A DNA stretch of 6,065 nt, taken from Planctomycetota bacterium (GTDB lineage: Bacteria > Planctomycetota > UBA1135). The DNA lies in assembly GCA_003501525.1 (NCBI GenBank), contig DNPI01000165.1, positions 1 to 6,065 on the forward strand. Direction: 5' to 3'. A program made the position numbers and the translations under genes. The notes under the pieces were generated by a model. It did not search any database. It saw only the letters and a program-made list of their open reading frames with translations, and was not told the origin of the DNA. Below, piece by piece: positions 1-5,280 of the stretch; within the stretch, counting starts at the first letter, position 1, and each line of letters starts with the position of its first letter.

Positions 1-62
1 CCAACCACAAGTCGAGGCCCCTCACCAGGGGGTTCTTCCCCGGCAAAAGGACCTGGAATCAT
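1..62 (-). CDS. pth: peptidyl-tRNA hydrolase, N-terminal fragment (partial)
   Basis: Only the first 20 codons plus two bases are inside the window; the gene runs off the left edge. ATG is at 62-60. The translation starts MIPGPFAGEEPPGEGP and then reads RLVVG, which matches the first beta strand of Pth (E. coli KLIVGLANPG). The 16 residues before it are a Pro/Gly-rich extension longer than in E. coli. Pth releases peptides from prematurely dissociated peptidyl-tRNA in the cytoplasm. The identification rests on this short motif and on position: pth commonly follows the L25/ctc gene in glmU-prs-ctc-pth operons. It starts 21 bp after the L25 stop, so it is probably co-transcribed. No clear Shine-Dalgarno sequence precedes the ATG. 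The catalytic residues (Asn, His, Asp) lie outside the window and cannot be checked. Confidence 0.68.
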   Translation of the reverse strand, partial: MIPGPFAGEEPPGEGPRLVV

Positions 63-83
63 AGGGACAAATAGGAAAAGGGG

Positions 84-752
84 CTAGTCCTCGGATTCCT
101 CAGGAGAATCGCCAGAATCTGCAGCTGGCTCCGCATCATCGCGCCCAATCAATTCAGGCTCAAGCGATTCCTCCCCTTCACTGGCCTCATCCCCTTCCTC
201 CTCTTCCAGGAACGGACGAAGTTGACAAATCACCTCCTCGGCTGGAACTAGGGATTCCACACCCTCCGGAAATTCTAGATCTCCGACTGTAATAGCATCT
301 TCGAGTTCCATCTCGCTGGTCTGAACTGAAATCGATTCTGGAATCAAACTTGGACGACACTCGACCTCCAAGTCTGCCATTTGCTTAACAAATTCGCCTC
401 TTGCCTTTGGGGTACCAAGAAACTTCAATTCAATATTGACCTGGACCTTAACCCCCTTTGGCGCTCTTTTGAATTCAACATTATTAATAACATCGCCCAT
501 GGCATCCCACTGGATTTCATTGAGGAGGACCTGCTGACCTTCATCCTCACCTTCAACTTCAAGCTGAAAAACCCGCACATTCTGGCGGAGAGCAGATTCA
601 AAGTCATGCCGATTTATAGAGATAGAGAGACTATCTCTATCTTCTCCAACCACACCAACTACATTTGCAGGAATGAGCCCTTCGCGCCGCAAAGCGTGAG
701 AGTCACGGGACCCAGTAGTAGACCGGGGTTGAGCCTTAAAGACAGTTTCCAT
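84..752 (-). CDS. rplY: 50S ribosomal protein L25, long Ctc/TL5 form
   Basis: This 222-residue protein binds 5S rRNA in the large ribosomal subunit. Residues 1-95 form the L25 RNA-binding domain, with the basic segment GSRDSHALRREGLIPA (14-29) matching the family pattern of Arg followed by G-x-IPA. Residues 100-181 match the second beta domain of the long Ctc/TL5 form, which E. coli L25 lacks. Typical phrases are WDAMGDVINNVEF (82-94) and the ending VICQLRP. Residues 183-222 are an extreme acidic tail: 20 of 40 residues are Asp or Glu and one is basic. The glycines usual in the second domain (G-x-x-x-GG) read GTPKARGE here. ATG is at 752, 9 bp after the prs stop. A GGAAGGAGG sequence lies inside the end of prs, but about 19 nt upstream, which is too far for an ideal Shine-Dalgarno site. 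The alternative symbol is ctc. Confidence 0.93.
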   Translation of the reverse strand: METVFKAQPRSTTGSRDSHALRREGLIPANVVGVVGEDRDSLSISINRHDFESALRQNVRVFQLEVEGEDEGQQVLLNEIQWDAMGDVINNVEFKRAPKGVKVQVNIELKFLGTPKARGEFVKQMADLEVECRPSLIPESISVQTSEMELEDAITVGDLEFPEGVESLVPAEEVICQLRPFLEEEEGDEASEGEESLEPELIGRDDAEPAADSGDSPEESED

Positions 753-761
753 ATTTCCAAA

Positions 762-1784
762 TCAAGATGAACCTCCTTCCCAGAAGAGAGCGCTGAGGGA
801 TTCTTCCCGATGAATTCGGGTTACAGCACGAGCCAAGAGGGGGGCAACTGAAACAGTTTTGAGATTCGGGGGTAAATCTCCCCCGAGCGGTATTGTATTC
901 GAAACCCACACAGTTTCGGCAGGACATTCTGCAAGCCTTTCTCGCGCAGGACCACACAACACCGCATGAGCAGCAGCAATGAACACGCGATTTGCGCCAC
1001 GCTCCTTCAGAATGCGAGCGGCTTGAGTAATAGTCCCAGCAGTAGAAATCATGTCATCGGTCAACAGGACATCGCAATTTTCGACCTCGCCTATCACGTT
1101 CTCCATAACAACGTCTTCCCCGCTAGTCCGCCTTTTGTCAACAATAGCCAGACTAGCCCCTAAACTTTTTGCCCACGCTCGGGCAAGCTTTACTCCACCC
1201 ACATCAGGCGAACAAACCACTAAATTCTCCAGTCCTTCTTCCCGAACGACCTCTTCAAGAACAGGTCGGGCCCAAAGATGATCTACCGGAATATCAAAGA
1301 ACCCTTGAATCTGTTGAGCATGAAGATCAATTGTTAATACCCGGTCACAACCAGAAGAGACCAAAGTGTTGGCTACAAGTTTGGCCGAAATCGGAACTCG
1401 CCCTTCATCCTTCCTATCTTTGCGGGCGTAACCGAAATAAGGCACTACAGCTGTAATTCGCCCGGCGCTTGCCCGACGCAGCGTATCAATCAAAAGAAGA
1501 AGCTCCATCAGGTTCTCGTTTACCGGTGGACAAGTCGGCTGACAAATGAACACATCCGTCCCGCGCATATCATCCTGGACTTTAATGTCAATCTCCCCGT
1601 CAGGGAACCGAGCTACACTCGCAGCGGCAAGAGGCACATCAAGATAGCCAGCAATTTCTCGAGCGAGTTCAGGGTGGGCTGAACCTGCTATCAACCGAAA
1701 TCTTTCTGAAGTTGAAGGCATTACATCCGGGGCTGGGTCAGTCTTAGGGGAAATATTGTGAGGAGATTGAAGAGTCCGAGTCAC
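762..1784 (-). CDS. prs: ribose-phosphate pyrophosphokinase (PRPP synthetase)
   Basis: This cytoplasmic enzyme transfers pyrophosphate from ATP to ribose 5-phosphate, giving PRPP for purine, pyrimidine, His, Trp and NAD synthesis. Visible landmarks in the 340-residue reading: RFPDGE (59-64), CPPVNENLMELLLLIDTLRRASAGRITAV in the core (85-113), PYFGYARKDRK (115-125), DLHAQQIQGFF (153-163) with the conserved His154, the catalytic flexible loop KRR (217-219), and the ribose-phosphate loop TDDMISTAGT (242-251). In that loop the third Asp of the usual DDMIDTGGT (E. coli D224) is Ser247. The GTG start at 1784 overlaps the glmU stop as GTGA, suggesting translational coupling. It gives about 18 more N-terminal residues than E. 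coli Prs, so the ATG at 1721 (MPSTSERF, 319 residues) is an equally reasonable start. Neither has a clear Shine-Dalgarno sequence. The family call is secure. Confidence 0.95.
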   Translation of the reverse strand: MTRTLQSPHNISPKTDPAPDVMPSTSERFRLIAGSAHPELAREIAGYLDVPLAAASVARFPDGEIDIKVQDDMRGTDVFICQPTCPPVNENLMELLLLIDTLRRASAGRITAVVPYFGYARKDRKDEGRVPISAKLVANTLVSSGCDRVLTIDLHAQQIQGFFDIPVDHLWARPVLEEVVREEGLENLVVCSPDVGGVKLARAWAKSLGASLAIVDKRRTSGEDVVMENVIGEVENCDVLLTDDMISTAGTITQAARILKERGANRVFIAAAHAVLCGPARERLAECPAETVWVSNTIPLGGDLPPNLKTVSVAPLLARAVTRIHREESLSALFWEGGSS

Positions 1785-3040
1785 GATTGAGAAGGAGAAA
1801 TGGGTTTAGCTGGGACACCCACGACTGTTTCACCGTCAGGGACATCGCAACCTCGAGTAACAATGGCCCCTGCTCCAGTACGAGCTTTTGCGCCAACCTT
1901 TACCGGGGCCACCAGGACGGTACCAGAGCCGATAGATGCACGGTCCCCAATTACTGTCTGATGTTTTTCTTTTCCGTCGAAATTCGCAGTAATAGTTCCG
2001 CAACCAATATTGGCCCCAGAGCCTACTACGCAATCTCCAAGATAGCTGAGATGCTTGGCTTTTGCGCCAGCACCAAGTAGCGCGTTTTTACTTTCGACAA
2101 AATTACCCACTTCGGCGGCATCGTCCAAGCGAGTGCCAGGCCTTAAGTGCGCAAAGGGACCGACTACACAATCACACCCTAATTCGACACCAGTTCTAAT
2201 CACCGTAAATGGGAGAACTCTTGTCCCCGCTCCGATATCGACCCCACACTCAATGAAAGTGCTACCTGGGTCTTCAAAAATGACGCCTTTCTCCATGTGA
2301 AACAAAAGGTTCCGATCCGCTGCAATGCGGGAAGCTCTCGCGAGTTCTGCCATTGTATTAACCCCTCTAACCTCATCATCCCCATCCTCCAAGACAACAG
2401 TCACCCCGTCCGATTCGTCCAAAACGGCAGTAGCAGCATCGGTTAAATAGAACTCACCTTGTGCATTTTCATTTGTCAGCGAGGCAATAGCTTTCCTTAA
2501 GTCTTGAATACTGAGGAGATATACACCTGCGTTGACTTCTGGAACACCTTGCGATATTTCATCAGTATCCGCTTGTTCTACGATGCCAGTCATAGAACCC
2601 TCTTCATCACGGATGATTCGGCCATAACCAGTCGGATCATCCACTACTGCAGTTAGCAGGACATTGGACTTCTGTTCAGCAACAAAGCCCAAAGTCTCCG
2701 CAGTCAACAGGGGCATATCACCATAAAGGATTAGCAGTCGACCTTCGTCGGGGAGAATATCCAGAGCACAACGCACCGCATCTCCTGTACCAAGAGCTTT
2801 AGGTTGGACAACAGTATTCCAACCCTCTTTGCCACTCGTAGTCAGCCAAGCGGCAATTTCATCACCGTGCTTTGCACCCACGACTAAAGACTGGCTCTCA
2901 AACGAAATTGGAGATGAAGCCTCAATCACATGCTCAAGAAGTGGCTTTCCACACAATCCAAGCAAGGATTTTGGGCCGGCGCCGCCGGTCCGGGAAGACT
3001 CGCCGCCGGCGAGAACCAGAAGGTGCAAAGGAAATTCCAC
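1781..3040 (-). CDS. glmU: bifunctional GlmU: GlcN-1-P acetyltransferase / GlcNAc-1-P uridyltransferase
   Basis: GlmU acetylates glucosamine-1-phosphate and then couples it to UTP, giving UDP-GlcNAc for peptidoglycan and LPS. The N-terminal uridyltransferase domain (about 1-230) has LAGGESSR-x5-PK with Arg17 and Lys24 (E. coli R18, K25), LGTGDA (83-88), YGDMPL with Mg-binding Asp108 (E. coli D105), PTGYGRI (136-142), IVE (153-155), Asn170 and Asn228 (E. coli N227). The C-terminal left-handed beta helix (about 252-419) has FAHLRPG with Arg300, Lys318, HLSYLGD with the catalytic His330 (E. coli H363) and Asn353. Both active sites look complete. At 419 residues it is shorter than the usual 450-460; compared with E. 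coli numbering, about 34 residues are missing between Asn228 and Arg300, roughly two coils. The GTG start at 3040 has no Shine-Dalgarno sequence. It is first of the minus-strand operon. Confidence 0.95.
   Translation of the reverse strand: MEFPLHLLVLAGGESSRTGGAGPKSLLGLCGKPLLEHVIEASSPISFESQSLVVGAKHGDEIAAWLTTSGKEGWNTVVQPKALGTGDAVRCALDILPDEGRLLILYGDMPLLTAETLGFVAEQKSNVLLTAVVDDPTGYGRIIRDEEGSMTGIVEQADTDEISQGVPEVNAGVYLLSIQDLRKAIASLTNENAQGEFYLTDAATAVLDESDGVTVVLEDGDDEVRGVNTMAELARASRIAADRNLLFHMEKGVIFEDPGSTFIECGVDIGAGTRVLPFTVIRTGVELGCDCVVGPFAHLRPGTRLDDAAEVGNFVESKNALLGAGAKAKHLSYLGDCVVGSGANIGCGTITANFDGKEKHQTVIGDRASIGSGTVLVAPVKVGAKARTGAGAIVTRGCDVPDGETVVGVPAKPISPSQS
2976..3013 (-). repeat. two adjacent GC-rich inverted repeats in the glmU 5' coding end
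   Basis: Two perfect inverted repeats lie side by side about 25-65 nt into glmU. One is CTCGCC-GCC-GGCGAG at 2999-3013 and the other is CCGGC-GCC-GCCGG at 2976-2988. Both could form short, strong hairpins in the mRNA. They are produced by a run of GGC/GCC codons for the Gly-rich nucleotide-binding loop, and this stretch is much richer in G and C than its surroundings. A regulatory role is not shown. Confidence 0.45.
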
Positions 3041-3053
3041 CGTTAACCGAATG

Positions 3054-3059
3054 AGTATA
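3054..3059 (-). promoter_or_regulatory. possible -10 box for the glmU operon
   Basis: The minus strand reads TATACT here, five of six matches to the TATAAT consensus. No recognisable -35 hexamer lies 16-19 bp upstream (candidates read CCTAGA and ACCTAG). If used, transcription would begin only a few bases before the GTG at 3040, giving a nearly leaderless mRNA. That would fit the lack of a Shine-Dalgarno site. Such hexamers are common by chance. Confidence 0.2.
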
Positions 3060-3091
3060 GCTCGACTGAATAGTTTTCTAGGTTGAACGCT

Positions 3092-3110
3092 TTTCTCCCA
3101 GAAGGAGAAA
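3092..3110. repeat. perfect inverted repeat (hairpin or operator) in the divergent spacer
   Basis: TTTCTCC (3092-3098) and GGAGAAA (3104-3110) are exact reverse complements separated by CAGAA. In a rightward transcript this would be a 7-bp stem with a 5-nt loop, and its 3' arm contains the GGAG of the only good Shine-Dalgarno-like site near psd. It could hide that site, or act as a DNA operator for either direction. It is not followed by a T run, so it does not look like a terminator. Function is inference; the repeat itself is plain in the sequence. Confidence 0.5.
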
Positions 3111-3117
3111 TGTCTTC

Positions 3118-3231
3118 ATGAGTCGCAGCATAGCCTACCTCCGCCATCCTACGATTCATTCCCATTGGCCTTTGACCCTCGATTCCTTGTCACCCTTCCC
3201 GGGGTACCACGCCGACTCTTCACCCGACTAA
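3118..3231 (+). other. possible 37-codon leader ORF overlapping the psd start
   Basis: An ATG at 3118 lies 10 nt after GGAG (3104-3107), the best Shine-Dalgarno/ATG pair in the region. The ORF starts MSRSIAYLRHPTIHSH, ends with TAA at 3229-3231 and runs in the +1 frame relative to psd, past the proposed TTG start of psd at 3165. It resembles no family I recognise and may be a chance ORF. It could also be a leader peptide affecting psd translation, or a sign that the psd start is wrongly placed. Listed because it competes directly with the annotated start. Confidence 0.2.
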
Positions 3232-4007
3232 TTGGGGTATTAGTGCGGATACCTTTCCCGCGGTGGGTAAGGAAACCGCTTTGGCGACTTCTCTCTCGCG
3301 CCCTAGGAATCCGGCAGGCCACTATCCATGGGGACATCGCTGAATACCAATGTTTTCTCGATTTATTCACTCGTCCACTGCCACCAGATTCCCGACCACT
3401 CCCACCGGACAAAGGATGGCTATCCCCTTCGGACGGAACTCTAGTCGACCATCAATCCGTTACCCCTGAAGGGTCCTGGGTCATCAAAGAAGTCCCCTAT
3501 AGCACTCACGAATTGCTCCCGGGTCGAACGATCTCTGATTACTTGGACTATTCGGCAACTCTCATTCACTTAGGGCCAGGGGATTACCATCGATTTCACG
3601 CTCCATGTGAAATGGAAGTAGAAGAAGTCTCTGTACTTCCAGGTGGTTTGCAGCCAGTGGATCCGGTTCTTATGCGAAGAAGCATGAAAATACTAGCCCG
3701 AAACAGGCGTGTGGCTTTACACGCAAAAAGCGCAGAAGGATTCCCTTTCTCAATACTCCTTATTGGAGCAATGAACGTTGGGCGCATGAAGTTCCCTTTT
3801 GACGCAACCCTTGGAGGGGGGCCATGGGTCCCTTCACACCGGCACTACAAAAAACCGAAACAATTTTCACCCGGAGAAGAGCTCGGTTGGTTCGAAATGG
3901 GATCAGCAATAGTCCTCTTTGCCCCCCCCGGGCTTGACTGCCAGCTGGAGATTGGCCAGAGAAGCTGGGCTAGAACACTTCTTTTTGCTGACTCAAGAAA
4001 AATCTGA
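3165..4007 (+). CDS. psd: phosphatidylserine decarboxylase proenzyme
   Basis: Psd is a pyruvoyl-dependent inner-membrane enzyme that turns phosphatidylserine into phosphatidylethanolamine. In the 280-residue reading, FTRPL (68-72) followed by RP matches the family's F-x-R-x-L segment. SPSDG (88-92) carries Asp90, and GDYHRFHAPC (139-148) carries the conserved His142 and His145, with Asp90 and His matching the self-processing triad. MGSA (245-248) is the cleavage site: Ser247 would become the pyruvoyl group, leaving a 246-residue beta chain and a short 34-residue alpha chain. The usual motif is GST or GSS, so Ala248 is unusual. The start is TTG at 3165; aligning LVTLPG with E. coli YILPK supports this N-terminus, but no Shine-Dalgarno site precedes it. 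The frame stays open upstream to 3087 with no better start. It is first of the plus-strand group. Confidence 0.92.
   Translation: MAFDPRFLVTLPGVPRRLFTRLIGVLVRIPFPRWVRKPLWRLLSRALGIRQATIHGDIAEYQCFLDLFTRPLPPDSRPLPPDKGWLSPSDGTLVDHQSVTPEGSWVIKEVPYSTHELLPGRTISDYLDYSATLIHLGPGDYHRFHAPCEMEVEEVSVLPGGLQPVDPVLMRRSMKILARNRRVALHAKSAEGFPFSILLIGAMNVGRMKFPFDATLGGGPWVPSHRHYKKPKQFSPGEELGWFEMGSAIVLFAPPGLDCQLEIGQRSWARTLLFADSRKI
3922..3929 (+). repeat. C8 homopolymer tract near the psd 3' end
   Basis: Eight consecutive C residues encode part of LFAPPG in Psd, just after the pyruvoyl site. The carrier gene's frame is open from 3913 onward, so loss of one C, or a +1 slip, would join psd in frame to the downstream MFS gene. 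The Psd tail after the tract (GLDCQLEIGQ) still fits the family, so the undisturbed frame is the normal one. Confidence 0.8.
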
Positions 4008-4008
4008 A

Positions 4009-5235
4009 GTGAATCGTGCTTTCGCCTTCCTTTTAGGCGCTCAATTCTGTGGTGCCCTGAACGACAATCTTCTTCGATATTTCTTGTCATTTTCAGTGGC
4101 CACGGGAGGAATATGGGCGGGAGAGTTAGGCCGAGGAGGGCAAGGTTGGGTCGGACTGGCAATGGCTCTCCCCTTTTTGATGATTTCCGGGTTCGCAGGG
4201 CAAACTGCAGACAGAAAATCGAAGACCACTTTGGCCCAAGCACTCAAAAAAGTGGAAATCTACATTGCAGCCGTGGCCGCCGTAGGCCTTTTGTCCGGGA
4301 GCTTAGTACTCACCTTTGTTGCTTTTTTCCTTTTGGCATCTCAAAGCGCCTACTTCGGCCCTACTAAATACGGCTTAATACCCGAACTCAACCAATCTCA
4401 ATATCTAAGCCTGGCAAATGGCTGGATTAATGCCACGACTCACCTTTCTGCCATCATTGGGATGGGACTTGCGGGTCCACTTTATGCTCTGTGGGCCAAC
4501 GGAGGCGAAAACTGGGCTCCAGGAGGAGTCCTCATCGCCCTTGCTTATCTTGGCTGGAGAATGGCAAACCATATCCCTTACCAGAAGCCACAGGCACCGC
4601 ACCTAATCAGCTCTTTTGGGTGGTTCAAACCTTACAAAGATGCTCTTTCCGCAATGCAAGCTGGCCCGGGGTTTCTCATCGCCGGATGCTGGGCAGGGTT
4701 TTACCTTTTAGCAGGCCTCGCCCTCCTTTTCCTCCCTGATTGGCCTGCCCTCCTTGGGATATCACAAGCAGCGGGAAGCCTTTTATTAGCCATTCTCGGA
4801 GGTTCAATTGGCATCGGTTCCGCATTGGCTGGGCTCCTATCGGGTTCGAATATCCGCACCAATTTAATCCCTCTAGGAGCCACGGGAATGGCCATCGCCT
4901 TTCTTGCGCTCGGCCTCATCCCCCCCACCTTCACTACGACTGCCGGTCTCCTCTTCCTTGGTGGAATATCGTCAGGCTTCTATGTCGTTCCCCTTCAGGC
5001 CGCGCTTCAATATTTAGCCCCGGAAGCAGAAAGAGGAAGATTCCTCGGCGCCGCCAACATGCTCTCTTGGACGGCCATCGCTCTAGCAAGTGTTTTATTC
5101 CTAATACTCCGCAAATACTGCGATGTTGCTCCTCACCGAATCCCGCTTGTAACAGGGCTACTGGCTGCTACCGGTATTCTTTTAGCTCTTCCTGGCCCAC
5201 AAACAAAGATGCGCCAAGCGGTCTTATCCACCTAA
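4009..5235 (+). CDS. LplT-like MFS carrier, probable lysophospholipid transporter
   Basis: This hydrophobic protein of about 408 residues has the layout of a 12-helix MFS carrier of the LplT type, found alone or fused to acyltransferases. Family marks are AQFCGALNDNLLRY (11-24) in the first helix, the cytoplasmic loop GQTADRKSK (64-72), SAYFGPTKYGLIPEL (113-127), LANGWINATT (135-144) and, in the second half, ISSGFYVVPLQAALQYLAPEAERGR (320-344). LplT flips lyso-phosphatidylethanolamine inward for reacylation. Following psd by one base, this gene is well placed for PE maintenance, but the substrate is inferred. GTG at 4009 gives an N-terminus that begins right at helix 1. TTG at 3985 is possible (416 residues), and the frame is open back to 3913 inside psd, where a start is unlikely. 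No acyltransferase domain is attached. Confidence 0.85.
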   Translation: MNRAFAFLLGAQFCGALNDNLLRYFLSFSVATGGIWAGELGRGGQGWVGLAMALPFLMISGFAGQTADRKSKTTLAQALKKVEIYIAAVAAVGLLSGSLVLTFVAFFLLASQSAYFGPTKYGLIPELNQSQYLSLANGWINATTHLSAIIGMGLAGPLYALWANGGENWAPGGVLIALAYLGWRMANHIPYQKPQAPHLISSFGWFKPYKDALSAMQAGPGFLIAGCWAGFYLLAGLALLFLPDWPALLGISQAAGSLLLAILGGSIGIGSALAGLLSGSNIRTNLIPLGATGMAIAFLALGLIPPTFTTTAGLLFLGGISSGFYVVPLQAALQYLAPEAERGRFLGAANMLSWTAIALASVLFLILRKYCDVAPHRIPLVTGLLAATGILLALPGPQTKMRQAVLST

Positions 5236-5280
5236 TCAAATTTCCAGCCCAACCTGCCTCCACGATAGAATTCGCTTTCT
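5236..5280. other. 45-bp spacer between the MFS carrier and ettA
   Basis: No hairpin followed by a T run, no convincing promoter and no Shine-Dalgarno sequence is visible before the GTG at 5281. An in-frame TAG at 5266-5268 limits how far ettA can extend upstream. Read-through transcription from the psd-carrier pair is therefore plausible but not shown. Confidence 0.5.

Larger units (their letters stand above)
3041..3164. promoter_or_regulatory. divergent intergenic region between glmU and psd
   Basis: This is the only spacer able to hold promoters for both gene groups, because the genes on each side are transcribed away from it. It contains a perfect 7-bp hairpin at 3092-3110, a GAAGGAG Shine-Dalgarno-like site at 3101-3107, and two ATG codons at 3110 and 3118 that are not in the psd frame. 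The only decent promoter element is a minus-strand TATACT at 3059-3054, 13 bp before the glmU GTG; no good -35 box is found at 16-18 bp from it. A plus-strand TTGAAC at 3083-3088 has only a poor -10 (AGAAAT at 3106-3111). That promoters lie here follows from the gene layout; the exact sites are uncertain. Confidence 0.6.

Noticed and set aside
1..62. GGGG-AAGAA-CCCC small stem in the pth 5' end
   Set aside because: It is a 4-bp stem inside coding sequence with no T run and no context, easily chance.
381..770. 129-codon plus-strand ORF opposite the L25 gene
   Set aside because: It is fully antisense to a clear L25 gene, has no recognisable family pattern and no start signals.
3083..3111. Plus-strand promoter TTGAAC with AGAAAT
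   Set aside because: The -10 box matches the consensus at only three of six positions, so it is not listed as a separate site.
3110..3121. ATG at 3110 after GGAG
   Set aside because: It opens only three codons before TGA and is just 2 nt from GGAG, too close for normal initiation.
3376..3411. Apparent duplicated RPLPPD motif in Psd
   Set aside because: It coincides with the conserved F-x-RPL...RP segment of the family, so it is not a meaningful repeat.
3919..4008. Upstream TTG at 3919 as the start of the MFS gene
   Set aside because: It would overlap psd by about 90 bp and add a non-hydrophobic segment that is only psd read in another frame; the GTG at 4009 fits the family N-terminus.
3845..4243. 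132-codon minus-strand ORF across the psd-carrier junction
   Set aside because: It is antisense to two well-supported genes, and its composition looks like a shadow frame.
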